Assembly (NCBI GenBank): GCA_036186865.1
Contig: AP025055.1
Coordinates: 24,281,783-24,345,782 of the forward strand
Source: Eustoma russellianum
Lineage: Eukaryota; Streptophyta; Magnoliopsida; Gentianales; Gentianaceae
Direction of reading: 5' to 3'
Length of the DNA stretch: 64,000 bases
Shown: piece after piece, positions 9,750 through 22,881 of the stretch
How the letters are laid out: the number at the start of each line of letters is the position of its first letter
Numbering within the stretch: position 1 is the first letter of the stretch
Notes under the pieces: generated by a model
Databases searched by the model: none
Told to the model about the DNA's origin: nothing
Seen by the model: only the letters and a program-made list of their open reading frames with translations
Made by a program: the position numbers and the translations under genes

Positions 9750-12169
9750 TGTTAGGCCTGGAATTTTTAAAACATATATATATATATATAGGATGGTTGT
9801 TAATTAAGATAATAGTTGGTTAGTATAGATAAAGAAGGGATAAAAAATTTAAATCTTAACTGATTGGTTTTAAAATATCATATTCTCTTTTATCCATTAA
9901 GATACCTAACTACATGTCTATTCTATCCAAAACCCTACTCCAACCTCACCCTAGTCACCATTCGGCCACCACCTACCTAAGGGAAGAAAATAGAGATTTT
10001 CTTTCAGCCAATCTTAGGAGTGATCAATTGTGTAGTCCAATACACGTACATGTAAGTATCCTCTCTGTGTTCGTTACATTTCTGCAAAAATTATAGGTAT
10101 ATTTTTCTACAACTTGAAGATTATGCATATGTATAAGTGTTTGTATAGATGAGTGATGATGCATATATGTATGCCATGTTCTGTATGTATGCATATAAAG
10201 ATGCAAAATTTGTATTTTATGTGAATAAAAGCCAAAAATAAATATGTATATGATATGTGTATTGGTGCCGAAATGTTTATAAGTGTAAGGAGTTTGTATA
10301 ATCTTCATATGTATACAATTTGCAATATATACTATTGAGTATATATTTGTGTGCTAATTTGTGTGAATTTCGTACGAAAAATGCGTATGATTCTTGTAGG
10401 GTGGAGGAAAATTATGATCTTGTATGAATTGAGGACTGAATAAGGTTGGAAATTGGATTGGGATGGTTTTGGTGGTGGAGAGTGACGCCAGTGGCGCATG
10501 CACGTCACGCGGTGGTGAGGCGATAGCGCATGGGTGTTGGTGAGTGGCGTATGGTGCACGTGAGTAGTGTGATGTGTGTTGTGTGTGAATTGTGTGTGCT
10601 GTGTGGGGTGTGCGGAGTGTGTGTGTGTGTGTGGGCGGTTTGTGTGCTTGGTGAGGGCTGAGGTGGAATGAAAAAGGGTTGAGGGAGGAATTAAGATTTG
10701 GAGGTGGGCTGATGGAGTTGGAGGCTGGGCTGAGAGAGAAGAGGGCAGGGACCTGGGGCGAAGGGGGTTGGGTAGCGGGCTGGGACGGAGAGGGTTTGGG
10801 AGTGGGCTAGGTTAGAGGGGATAAGTGGATTTAGAAGGAAAGAAAGGGGAGGAAGAAAATGGGCAGGTAGACAGAAAAAGAAAAAAAGGAGAAAGAAGGG
10901 TCTGTTGGGCCGTCGGGCGGAGAAGAAGGGGAGGAGGTCAGACCGCTTGGCCAAACAGGAGGAGGACCGTTGGTCCAGAAGAGAGGAAAAAAGAAAAAAA
11001 GGGAAGAGATGGAGTGGGCCACGGGTTGGGCTGGGCTGAAGGAGTGGGTTGTTGGCTAAGGGAGGTTTGGTAAGGGAATTAGGAGATGTGTGCAAGGGAT
11101 GTGTGTGTATGGATGCAAGAGGGTTAGGGATATTTTGATATTTGGTTTATTTTGACTTATGCATTGTGCGTTTTGTGAAATTCGCCCTTACAAGGTGAAA
11201 TATATTGTTAAACAGAATTGATCCCAAATAAACAGGGAGTCCGAGCATATTGACTATTTTGATAGGATGCTCGGACATAGTGACTGCCAATTAGGCCGTC
11301 TAGGCATATTGACTATCTTGATAGGACGCCTGGACATATTGATTATTGGGATGATCAATTCGTAAGTCTTACAGTATAAGGCACTTGTAAGGAAAGTGCT
11401 ATAGTCATTGCATTGAACTTTGTTTTGGAACTTAGGGCCGATTTGGAATTGGATTTGGACTTTGGATTTGGACATTGGACTTTGATTTTGGATTTGACTT
11501 CTACTTTGGACTTTTGAACTTTGCATTGCATTAGTTTTGGAACTCTGCATCATTTTGACCTATACTAGCATTCGATTGGTTATTTCAATGTATGTTGTGT
11601 ATGTTGACATTGTTGACTTTGATGCTTGTTTGATTGTAAAGCTATTACAGTCAATTTATTTGTGAATGGAAAACTCGATATTTTCCTATATTGTTTAATT
11701 ATGTATTAACACTTGTTTCTCCGTGTATGATCTCATAGTGGGGACAATCAAGCTACTTAATGGGCAATGTTTTGAGGCTCATACTACACTTCTTGGCTTT
11801 TTTTGAAAATCAGGGGTATCACCTAATGTTCGTCTAGGATGAGTCTGAGTGGGGTTACCGATGATTTCGAAGACTTGCAAGAATTTATAGAACTTGTTTT
11901 TAGAAATTTGGATTTGAGATTTGATTTTTTTTTAGACTTAGAGATACTTTATTAAGTTTACAATTTATGTTTTTGGATTTAGAAATTCCTAGACTTTTAT
12001 GACTGATGACCTGAGGATCAATTCTACTGTTTTAATTATATGACGTTTCCGCTATAGCATTCTACTCACTTTGTTCACGTGTACATGATTTTTTTTGACG
12101 TCTTGTATTTCTCTTAGCAGAATACGGCTGGTGAACTGTTAGTGCCATGGCTCGAGACAGGGAGCTATA
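9750..12169 (+). mobile_element. 5' LTR of a Tekay-like Ty3/gypsy element (G1, 2420 bp)
   Basis: Starts TGTTAGGCCTGGAATTTTT and ends CAGGGAGCTATA. Both ends match the LTR family at 39501-44933 (TGTTGTAACCCGGAATTTTT...GCTACA), including the conserved end block with TTGTATTTCTC and TTAGCAGAATACGGC. Contains a (TA)n run (9774-9791), a GT-rich stretch (10560-10640) and a purine-rich segment (10680-11060) whose long antisense frames are low-complexity artefacts. A degraded primer-binding site follows. The 3' LTR was not found. Confidence 0.65.
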
Positions 12170-12171
12170 GG

Positions 12172-12183
12172 TGGTGTTAGAAA
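12172..12183 (+). other. Decayed primer-binding site (tRNA-iMet type)
   Basis: TGGTGTTAGAAA sits 2 bp after the LTR end. It differs from the initiator-tRNA complement TGGTATCAGAGC by transitions (A to G, C to T, G to A) plus a change in the last base. Confidence 0.5.
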
Positions 12184-12529
12184 ATGGCTCTTGGTCCACG
12201 ACAAAACTTAGACTCAAGCAATGACCTTAGATTTAAGTGACAATCTCACACATAAGTGATGGTCATGCACTTAAGCAATGATCTAAGAAATAAGAAATGA
12301 CTTTAGACTTAAAGGATGATCAATTGAGAGGTACGCATACCTAGGACAATTATGCCTATGTGATTTTAATTACTTGCATTATTTAAGTTTTGATCATGAC
12401 CTTTTTGTATGTCCCCTTAGACACAGATGTTCAGGGGTCAAACGTCGTGGTGACATGTACCTTTAATTGTAAGTTTAATGATGATATCTGTGTATGTAAC
12501 CCTATATTTGACCCCTAAACATTTTAGGT

Positions 12530-12649
12530 GTCATACTAGCGAAAAAAATTCTGACCAATGTATTATTTAATAGTGGTGCAAGCCACTCATTTGTTACTAA
12601 TAGGTTGGTCAAGAACCTTATGAGCTGCCCTGAATGGCTAGACACCCCT
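12530..12649 (+). pseudogene. Ty3/gypsy protease, 5' part (G1), interrupted
   Basis: Reads LTNVLFNSGASHSFVTNRLV and on to EWLDTP. This is the aspartic protease start of plant chromoviruses (usual LFDSGASHSF), with the catalytic Asp changed to Asn (AAT). Only about 350 bp separates it from the primer-binding site, so gag is largely deleted. The frame stops at 12649, where a reversed LTR begins. The C-terminal half of the protease and the start of reverse transcriptase resume at about 26997 with the same CCCCT, showing a 14.3-kb insertion. Confidence 0.7.
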
Positions 12650-14223
12650 TGTAGCGTCCTGTCCGAAACTAGGGTTCCGGCTCGGTGCACCCGCCGTACT
12701 CTACTACGAGAAGTACAAGGCGTCGAAACTATACATATGCATGTCGACATGAATCGTAAATCGAGATAGCAGAAGCAAAATAAATGTAAACAACGGCATG
12801 CATTAACCTACAAAGTGTCATAATAGTACAAGTCCAAAATATTCGATGTCTCAATAATACAAATACAATATGATAAAGCAACGGTCTAAAAAGGTAAGTC
12901 CTGGCATACACATATCTCACGGGTAGTATACGTATGGCTCGTCATCTATAAAACTAATCTCAGGGACCCTGTCCTCTGCAAGTGATTGAAGGCAAGTGTG
13001 AGCGATAAAACATAATCGCCCAGCAAGTAGTCCTACTAGATACGTCATATGGATCATGCATGGGGAGACGGGGTAATAAAGTAATGATAAATGTAATAAT
13101 GAACATAATAAAATATGTCTCCAACTTTAAGAAATAAAGTGCATAACATAAAGGTAAATAAATAACAGGTAACTTATGTATCTCTATCCGGTAAACATCT
13201 ACACTGTCAAGTTCCTAGAGAACACCACTATCATGTATATCTATACTTAGAATTTCAATCAAAGTCTATGATGCGATCCTCCTTAATCTTATCATCTAAA
13301 TAAATCAAGTCCCTATACAAGTCATGCAAATGTAATACTATTATGATGCGATGTATTTAAAACAATGTCATAGACATAAAATGTAATCATGTACAATAAC
13401 CATTTTTCTGTCACATGTCAAAACATAACCTTTTCATAAACGTTACTTCTTTCATATGATAACTGTAACACTATAGCTTGCATGCAAATTATATCATAAT
13501 AGAAAAGGAATAATCCCCTATATAGAAACATGTACAAATATGAATCTCGATGAGTCCACATAGTGTTACATCATAAGTACATATTACTAACGGTAACTCG
13601 ATATGCCGGAGATCTCTTGTCCTCGACAAGGTGCTACACTCGGGACTGTAAATACTGTATGTCTATGACATCAACCCCCTTAGGTTCTGATATCGTGCGG
13701 CACTCCAATCTTGATAACATACTCTATGCCTCATGACATCAACCATTTCGGTTCCGATGCCATGATGGAGCACCAAATGAACATATAATTACTGTAAAAT
13801 GTCATGGGATATCTGTCTATGCAATATATTCTACGTGCAAGGGTGAACCTTTAATGCATGTAATGTGATGAAAATAATTTTTCAAACTTTTATTTCATAC
13901 ACCGTAATACTCGGCCAAATGAGAGTATTTTGGTCATTCTACAAATTATCATCCTACATTCATTACTTATCTACATCTTACATGTCATAACTTAAGAAAA
14001 TACCATTTTTACCCCCTCAAAAGGGACCATTCATCCCTAGCACCCCCGAAACAGCCCCATTTCGTATTTTTCACCCAAGCAGCACTTATTAATTTGCATT
14101 TTCTATGTACATCACATATTTCAACACTTAAGCATTTCTATCACTTATTTCCTAACTTCTTTGACATATCACCTAAAAATACATAAGTTATATTATAATT
14201 TACATCATATTACATATTATACA
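12650..14223 (-). mobile_element. Tekay-like LTR (G2) 3' portion, reversed
   Basis: On the plus strand it begins TGTAGCGTCC, the reverse complement of the conserved end GGACGCTACA. The block with GAGAAGTACAAGGCGTCGAAAC corresponds to the R/U5 end of the G1 and G4 LTRs. It is collinear, in inverted orientation, with 26237-26896. The LTR start belonging to it is 26897-26996 (reversed TGTTACGC...AATTTTT), so G2 is a minus-strand LTR inserted with TSD CCCCT (12645-12649 / 26997-27001) and later split. No coding function. Confidence 0.65.
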
Positions 14224-16828
14224 TATTAAGAAATATGTTTGCATAATTTTCAAAGTCATGATTTTAAGTGTTGAATACTTAAAGAATGTCACTCATGGTT
14301 TTATAATGATAAAAAGTAGAATAAATGAAGAAAAATGACATCGATCTCTCAGGTAGAGATACATCAATCGATCGATGTACACAGATCCCTCACATTGATC
14401 GACCAATGTAAGATAGGAGAAATTTCAAACCTTACTATGGGATATCAATCTCTAAACCTGAGACACATTGATCAATGTATGTATACATTGATCCCTCACA
14501 TCGATCGATCGATATAGGACATAATCAATATCAGGGCCTCACTGTGAGACATCGATGTCTCAAGCAGAGGCACTTCGATGGATCGATGTCTAGGGTTTCT
14601 TAGAAAAATTTTCTAAAATGTGATAAAATGATTGTTTTCATTTGTATATGTCCCATATATGTTTATTGTGAGTTTATTGCTTATTTTTATGCAATGTCGT
14701 GCGACTAATATGCCTTGGAAGTTTCTATAAATTACAAAAAAGGACAAAAATAGTATTTTGAGTTCTTGTAGGTACTTGACATGGAGAAAATAATTCAAGG
14801 ACTCATTATATCTTATTCATCATTATGAAGGTGTTCTCATATTTATTTGTGACTATCTGCGTTATTTTTGTAGATTTTTATCGTCAGGGGTATTTTCGTC
14901 ATTTTACCTTTAAGAGTATTTTTGTCATTTTACTCAAGTACAGAACTTGAGTTGGACAATATCTTTATTATGGAGCTCATTCATGGTTTTCTTGAAGATT
15001 ATATCATGTTTGTCTATCTTATTCTTTATTTGGTGATATTATCGAAATCGGCAGGATATATGACGGGTTCTCGATGCCACATTCTATTATTTTCTTGAAG
15101 GCTCTTATGGACATAGTATTGAAGGTTTTTAATTATATTTTTGCAAAGAATTAAAGGACATTATTGGTACAAAATTCATCACAACTTACAAAGAGAAAAA
15201 TATGGGAATTGTGAATTATATGTTGACAAAGTTTTGTCAACTTTATCTATTGTTTTCTCCTCATTAAATCTGAAGTTATACACATATATATGCCTCAAAA
15301 ATGTGTATATTAAAGTGACAAATGTGTTTTATTCATATTGTGATATTTGTACAAGGTTATGCCACATGGACCAATCAAATACAAGCTTTTGCCAACTTGG
15401 AAATTCAAAGATGACAGCAAGGGTCATAATGGCTGAATTTGGAGCTGTTTTCATTCAAAATTTTCAGCCACACATGTCCTATTCTTGTTCCAAGAAGTTG
15501 AGGGTTTATTGGAGGAATATGTCATCTTACCTTTGCTTATTATCTTCAAAATTTCCATGCCATTTTTGAAGAATAAAATCGGCCAACATAGTTGCAAAGG
15601 TGGACCAATCATGCCGCTTGAAGTTGCCAAGTGTACAAGGTGTTTAAGTGGTTAATTAATGATGTGAAGGCATTTAAGCTTTGTTGATGAAGACTATGAA
15701 ACATTGGCATTCTTATCTTCAAGGCTCATTGCACACTATAAATAAGAGGCAAGGTGAAGAAAAAAGACACACACTTGAGGTCAAAGTTGAAGTTCATAGT
15801 CTTGCTATTCTCTCTTCTCTCATTTCTTGTTCAAAATTTGTGTAGCTAAGGTGTTTCATTGATAGTTGTTCTATAGCTACATTATACACCTCTTGTTTTG
15901 TATTTTGCAAGAGTTATTAGCCAATTTTATAAGGCTATGTTAATAGGTGTTTGAGGTATTGCAACCAAAGTTCATAGAGGTGATTTGGCAGGTCTTGAAT
16001 AGGGTTGGTGCGTAACCCAAGGATCAAGCTTGGTTCTTATTGTATTGGTGTTTGATTCATAGTGAAATCCAAGGAAAGGTACTTCTTGGGACTTGAATAG
16101 GTTACATTGACCGAACCAGGATAAATTCTCGGTGTCCTTGTCTTGTGTCTTCTTTTTTGCATTCTCCCCGTTTTTCACTGTAGTTTCCATCCAAATTCAG
16201 ACGGCTTGAAAAAATAGCATAACATTTTCAAAATTCATGATTTTTATTGGAGTTGTACTTCAGTGCGTTAGATTTCATTTGCAACAAAAATCACTCGATT
16301 TGAACAAAGTAAAATTAATCTTTCAGTCTTTGAAAGATAACTGCTCCATTCTGGCTGCAGTCTAACCAGTTTCTAGGAAACATGCATTCTGATTTTATTA
16401 AGTATAGTTTCAGGTCAGGGCCTTTTGGAAACATAAATTAGACATCTTAAGGAGTATTTTGATATAAAGATCAATCTTTTTGACTGAGTAAAAAAAGAGA
16501 TATAGGCTTTCAAAGTTCAGCAACATTCTGTCCAAAATTATTCAGATTGACCATCTGAATCTTTTTATTTGTTTGAAGGGGCAAACGATTTTATTTTTAG
16601 CTCATTTTTGGGCAGAATATGCTTAAGACGTTGAAATTGATTTCTGAAAATTTTTATAATTTTTGAAGTTGTGTACTGAGACTTGTGAATTTTTCAAGAC
16701 GAGTACTTAACGTGAGTAGCTCTTAGATTCTGTTTTGAGGGAATTTTTGATTAAGGGTAGTAGTGTAATTTTCGCTAACCACTATTCACCCCCCTCTAAT
16801 GGTGTTTATTGAGGTGTTAGGTCCAACA
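14224..16828 (+). mobile_element. 5' LTR of SIRE-like copia element A (2605 bp)
   Basis: Starts TATTAAGAAATATG (an altered TGTTGAG) and ends GGTCCAACA. It matches the solo LTR at 20279-22881 (2603 bp) along its whole length, and the truncated LTR at 25219-26236. TATAAATA at 15737-15744 is a good promoter TATA box. The early part (14338-14600) carries a cluster of ATCGATCGAT palindromes. A tRNA-iMet-type primer-binding site follows. A 142-codon frame inside (15141-15569) is not conserved between the LTR copies and is not a gene. Confidence 0.85.
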
Positions 16829-16830
16829 AT

Positions 16831-16843
16831 TGGTATCAAAGTC
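16831..16843 (+). other. Primer-binding site of copia element A
   Basis: TGGTATCAAAGTC lies 2 bp after the LTR end and matches the initiator tRNA-Met complement TGGTATCAGAG except for one transition. It marks the start of the internal region. Confidence 0.75.
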
Positions 16844-16949
16844 AGGCCAACTTCATTCTTAGAATCAACATTAACACCGCTCTAAAAAGACAATGCCAAG
16901 ACGCAAGAATTTACTATAGCCTGCAAATTCCAAATCAAATGTATATACA

Positions 16950-19111
16950 ATGGCCATAGTTTCTCACAAAGGTGAGTTGGAAGGTATGTCCACCCAACGC
17001 CATCCTCTTTTCGATGGTAATAATTTCGTACATTGGAAACTTAGGATTAGGCTATTCTTAATGGCTATAGACATTGATTTATGGTATATAGTTGAAGATG
17101 GGCCGTACATACCAGTGAAGGTTGTACAAGTAAATGGGGTAACACAAGAGGTTGAAAAATATAAAAATGAATGGACATGTGAAGACAAAAAGAAAATGTC
17201 TATGAATACTAAAGCCACGCAATTACTTTTAAACGGACTTACGGCTTTAGAAGCATGTTATGTTTCAAATTGTACTAGTGCACACGATATTTGAAAATCA
17301 TTAGAATTAAATCACGAAAGTACTAGCGATGTAAAAGAGTCAAAAATAAACATGCCTATGACTGAACTTGAGTCTTCAAAATGTTGCAGAAGGAACCCAT
17401 AACATCTATGGATTTGAGGATTACTAATATCTTCAATGCGCTTCAAGCTTTAGGTAAATCTTTTACCAACAACGAGAAGGTTCAAAAGTTGTTGCAAAGC
17501 CTTCTCACTATATGGGATCTAAAAGTAACAGCAATTGAGGAGACAAAATCAATCGCAAAGATCGACGAATTGATAGGCTCACTTAGAGTATAAAGGTAAA
17601 ACTGAACCGATGGATGCCCGAGTCATCTAAATCATCCGGCAAGTCTATTGCTTTCAAATCAACTGATTCTGCTTGTATAAATAATGATGAAAGTAATAGT
17701 GATAGTGCATTGGATGATGATTTAATATTAGTGGCTAGAAAACTTAGGAAATTTTTCAAATAACTAATAGAAATAGACAAGAATCTTCTTCTTCCTCTTC
17801 TTAACTTAGGAGAAATAATTCTAATAAAAATAACAAAAATGGTATAATAAAAAATTAAAATGCTACGAATGTGGTCAAAAAGGACACATTTCTTATGATT
17901 GTCCGACAAAGAAAAATAACAATAATAAACAAGTCAAGGATAAGGAGTCCCGATGACCCAAGCCAAAAGGGCTCAAGGCAAGAAAAGGCAAAAGGGAAAT
18001 GAAGGCAAGCACGTGGAGCGACTCCTCTGATCTAGAATTCGAGCAGTCAGAAAATGAAGAAGCGTAAATGTGCTTTGTATCTAATGAGGTAATTTCTTCT
18101 TCTGACGTAGATTCTGATAATCTGATGTCTTTCGATGAAATGTATGTAGAATTCTAAAGATCCATGCTCACTGTAAAAGGCTTTCTAAAGAGAAAAAGAA
18201 ACTAATTGAAGAAAATGACAAGTTGAAGACGTCCAACTGAGAATTTTTTGATCAATTAGAGTTGTCTAAACAAGATTCTACGAAAACTCTTGACTCTTAA
18301 TAAATTAAAATTGAGTCATATCGGAAAAATAAACAATCCTTAAAAATTGAAAATAATATGTTAAAAGCTAAAGTAGAAAGTTGTGAAAATGAAATATCAC
18401 AACTTAGAACATTTAAGCTAGACTTAGAAAAAATGTTAGAACAATTTAAATCCGACACAAACATGCTAGTCACACTCATATCATCACAAAAATATGGGAA
18501 TGATAAAAGGGCTTGGGCTATATAGAAGAAAACGACAAGTTAGGTAAAAAGACTAACTCTGTATCATCTAAGTCTAAATTACCATATAGTGCAGCTAAGT
18601 CAAATGTGCATATTTTGCCTACTCTTTCTACTCATTCTAAGGTAAAAATACATCATGCACGCACAAATACAACTAGACAAAATTTTGCATCTAGACCACC
18701 TAGAGTATATGCTTATATGTATACAAACGTGACTAGCAAAGTAAACAAGATTCAATACAAAATGATGCTTATAGACCTAAATATAGGAAATTTTCTTATA
18801 AGGCATATAGGAACATACCTATATCATATTATTACACTTATAAGGTGCCATTTAGAACTCAAAACTATATGCCCCACTTTAGCTATCAAGGTCGGCCAAA
18901 ATATAATGCATATAAGCCAAGATATAACATGTATGACAATGTATCTTCTTTTAAATAGAACAGACAAATACATATTAATCCTCTGTATTCAACTTATAAT
19001 AATGCTAAATATGTTCCTAGGAGGTACATCCAAGTTTGGATACCCAAAGGGTATATAAACAAGGATGTGGTCTCTAACATGCAAGGACCCAAATAAAGGG
19101 TACATAAAAAT
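16950..19111 (+). pseudogene. Copia element A gag (SIRE-like), decayed
   Basis: The first ATG gives MAIVSHKGELEGMSTQRHPL, then FDGNNFVHWKLRIRLFLMAI (gag/UBN2-type N-terminus), open to TGA at 17292-17294. A second stretch (17381-17593) continues the gag domain after a frameshift. An intact CCHC zinc knuckle CYECGQKGHISYDC is encoded at 17861-17902. A coiled coil interrupted by many stops follows (about 18170-18480). Near 19018 a block with VWIPKGYINK and NMQGPK matches the long gag-protease linker of SIRE/Maximus elements. Several frames and many stops make it nonfunctional. Confidence 0.75.
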
Positions 19112-20278
19112 TTGCCTCATTTGTGGGTAAATCCTAAAGAAGAAAAGAAGGTGACAAAGCCAAAGAATCTAAAAATCAAGTGGTTTTTAGATAGCGGATG
19201 CTCAAAGCATATGACAGGCAACCCCAAACTATTCACCAAGCTGGATCAAATAGTGAATGGAGGAAATGTGACATTCGGTGACAACAACAAAGGAAAGGCT
19301 GTTGCAAAAGGGACAATTGGGGACTTTGAAATGTGTTGTTAGTAAGTAATGTTTTTTACAATTTACTTAATATTTTACAACTTATATATTGTGGTTATCA
19401 TGTTTCTTTTCTCCCTACTTCTTGTGACATAACAAATGAAAAAAGAGAAATCGTATTAGAAGGAAATAGGGATTGTAACATTTACACACTATCTCTAAAT
19501 AACATGTTAGATGCTAATATTAAATGTTTAATATAACATGAATTAGATGTAATCTTATGGCGTAGATGACTAGACCGTGTAGGAATTTCAACCATAGAAA
19601 AATTATCTAGGAAAAACCTGATTAGAGGAATGCCTAAGCTAAATTTAGAAAATTTTCAAATGTGTGAAACATGTAGTAGAGGAAAACATATAAAAGAAAC
19701 ATTGAAACCAAAACATGAAGTGAGTACTAGTCATGTACTAGAATTGCTTCACTTAGACTTAATTTGGTCCAAGTAGGACAAAAAGTCTAGGTCGATACTA
19801 TTATGTGTGTGTCATAGTAGATGATTACTCACAATACACATAGACATTGTTCTTAACACACAAAGACAATATTCCATTAGCAATCGAAAATCTTATTAAG
19901 CAACTTGAAAATCTTTATGAAGAAAACGTTAAAAAAATTAGGAGTGATAGAGGTGGAGAATTTAAAAACAAAGATGTAATTAAGTTTTGTGAATTATATG
20001 GAATTAAACATGAATTCTCACCACTTATAACACCACAACTCAATGAAGTTGTTGAGCATAAAAATAGAAAAATTCAAGAAATAGATAGGACTATGTTATG
20101 TGAAAACAAAGTACCTAGATATTTATGGGTTGAAGCTGTTAGTTGTGCATGTTACGTAATAAATAGGCTTCCTATTAGAAAGAAATTAGATAAAACACCT
20201 TATGAGTTGTTGAACAATAGACAACCTAAGATAGATTATCTTAGAGTTTTTGGTTGTAAATGTTTTGTACTCAATACT
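19112..20278 (+). pseudogene. Copia element A protease and integrase (5' part)
   Basis: Protease motif WFLDSGCSKHMTGN (about 19181-19222) is typical of SIRE-like copia and keeps its catalytic Asp. A degenerate pre-integrase zinc region follows (19560-19690, with MCETCSRGKHI). The integrase core reads LLHLDLIW, then KIRSDRGGEFKNKD (second acidic residue kept) and VVEHKNRKIQE (third kept), ending with DYLRVFGCKCFVLNT. Stops and shifts occur at about 19340, 19536 and 19775. At 20278 the frame is cut by the solo LTR; it resumes at 22882 after the ATACT duplication. Confidence 0.8.
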
Positions 20279-22881
20279 TGTTGAGAAATATGTTTGGATA
20301 ATTTTCAAAGTCATGATTTTGAGTGGTGAATGCATAAAAATGTCAAACATGATGTTATATGTGATTCAAAGTTGAAATAGTTGAGAAAAATAACATCGAT
20401 CTCTCAGGTTTTTGCACTTTGATCGATCCATGTACTTCGATCCCTCACATCGATCGATCTATGTAAGGCAGAGAAAGTTCAAAACCTTACTGTGAGATAT
20501 CGATCTCTAAACCTGAGGCACATCGATCGATCGATGTACAGCGAACCCTCAGTTCGATCAATCAATGTAGGTCAGAGACAAACTCTGAACCTCACTGTGA
20601 TACATCGATCTTTGAAGCTGAGGCACTTCGATCGATCAATGTCTAGAGTTTTTAGAAATATTTTTCTAAAATGTGATAAAGTGATTTTTTTCACTTGTAC
20701 ATGTTTTATATATGTTCATTATGTGATTATTATGTGTTTTTGATGATTATAAATGCATTGTGACTAATGTGCCTGGGAAGTTTCTACAACTTACCAAAAA
20801 GGGCAAATTGGTATTTTGAGTTTTGTAGGAACATGATATGTTTGAAGTATTTCAAGGACTTATTTTCATCTTATTTATCATGTTAAAGATGATATTATAT
20901 CGATTTCTGACCATCCGGGTCATTTCTGGAGTTTTCTCTCACCAGGGCATTTTGGTCATTTTACTCCTGAGGGTATTTTTGGTATTTTCACTCAAGAAAT
21001 CTCTTGAGTATATTCTTATATTCATTCTGGAGTTGATTTATGATTATCTTGAAGATTATATGGTGGTTTTATATTATTTTTCTCAAATGATGATATTATC
21101 GACAGTAGCGGGATATGTGACGGGGTGTGATGTCACATTCTATTTCTTTCTTGAAGACTCTCTTCTTTATGTTATTGGAGTATATTTATCATCATATTAA
21201 AGAGAATTTAATGGTGTTAAAGGTGTGGAAATGATCACAATATACAAGAAGAAATATTGGGAATTTTGGTGCTACATGTTGACATAATCTTGTCAACTAT
21301 TATTTGTTGATTTCTTCTTCAAAAATCTGAGTTTGTACATATATATATTGGTCCAAAAACGTGATTTAACAGGTGGATATGATGTGTAATTCATTTTATA
21401 GCTTGGTGACAAGTGGACCAACTAAAAAGAAGCTAGTTGGCAAAAATTGCCAACTTGGATTTTTCAAAAAGGGGGCAACGGCTATAGGCTGTTTTCAGCA
21501 GATTTCTTTGAGTTAAATTCAGCCTTCACATGCCCTATTCTTGTGCAAGGAGTTGAGGGTATCTTGGTTATTATCCCCTCTTATTATATTCATTTTGCAA
21601 AGAATAATCAAGACAATTCCATGTGGAAATTTCGGCCAACAATGTGATTCCAAGGTGGACCAATCATTTTGTTTTATGTTGCCAAGTGTATAAGATTATT
21701 ATGTGACCAACCAATGATGTGAAGACAACTAAGACTTGATGATGAAGATGGTGACACGTTGGAGGTCTTATCTTCAAGAGGCATTTCACACTATAAATAG
21801 GAGGCAAAGGATGAAGGAGGAGAATCACACTTGAAGCTTACTTGAAAGCATTAGTTGATTTTTCTAGCTATCTTCTTCTTGTCATTCTTGTTCCATTCTT
21901 TGTAGCCAAGGTGTTCTTTTTATATTTGTTGGAGAGCTACAAGCCTCTTGAGCTTTATTTGTAAGATTGATTAGCCAATTCTATAAGGCTACATCAATAG
22001 GTGGTAGAGGTGTTGCAACTAAGTGTTGCATAGAAGGTGTTCATCCAAGTCTTGAATAGGGTTGGTGATTAACCCAAGGGTCAAGCTTGGTTCTTGTTGT
22101 AATTTGGTTCATACCATAGTGAAATCCAGGGAAAGGCGTTCCTTGGGCCTGGAGTAAGTCACATTGATCGAACCAGGATCAATTCTTGATGTTCTTGTCT
22201 TGCTTCTACATTTCTGCATTCTGCCCGTTTTTCACTACAGTGTTCACACAATTTCTTACATTTTAAAAAAATAGCTAAACACTTCCAAAATTCGTGATTT
22301 TTAATGGAGTTATACTTCAGACTGTTAGCTTTCATTTGCAACAAGAATCACTTGATTTGAGCAAGGAAAAGTTAGTCTTTCAGTCTTTGCAAGATAACTG
22401 CTCGCATCTGGCTGCAATCTGACCAGTTTTGAATGAATTCTGTTTTAACCAATAATTGTTTAAGGTCAAGGCCTTTTGGAAACTCCAACTAGACATCCTA
22501 AGGAGTGTTTTGACATAAAGTTCAACCTTTTTGGTTTAGTATTCAAAGAGAAACTCATTTTCCAATTTCAGCAACATCTTGTCCAATTCTGTATAGATTG
22601 ACCATCTGAATATTTTTATTTGTTTGAAGGACCAACGATCTTATTTTTGTCTCATTTTCCGACAGAGTCTTGTCAACACATGGAAGTTAAGTTATAGAAA
22701 TTTTCATAAGTTTTGGAGTTGTGTACGAGGATTTTTGAGTTTTTCAAAAACGGGTTCTGAATCTGAGGTAGTCTCAGATTTTGTTTTCAAAGGGGATTTT
22801 TATCAAGGATAGTAGTGTAATTTTCGCTAACTACTATTCACCCTCCTCTAGTGGTGTTCATTTCATGTGCACGGTCCAACA
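20279..22881 (+). mobile_element. Solo LTR of the same SIRE-like family inside the integrase of element A
   Basis: Starts TGTTGAGAAATATG, ends GGTCCAACA, 2603 bp. It is flanked by a perfect 5-bp target duplication ATACT (20274-20278 and 22882-22886), and the host integrase reading frame continues directly across it. TATA box CTATAAATAG at 21791-21800. ATCGATCGAT palindromes at about 20395-20645. A solo LTR forms when the two LTRs of an inserted element recombine and delete its interior. Confidence 0.93.

Noticed and set aside
10691..11095. 134-codon minus-strand frame rich in Pro, Phe and Ser
   Set aside because: Translation of a purine-rich tract inside the G1 LTR; low complexity, with similar artefacts in the 39501 and 42369 LTRs.
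15141..15569. 142-codon plus-strand frame
   Set aside because: Inside the 5' LTR of element A; not open in the matching part of the other two LTRs.
18513..19058. 181-codon plus-strand frame
   Set aside because: Lies in the gag-protease linker of element A but mostly in the wrong frame; the recognisable VWIPKGYINK residues are in another frame.
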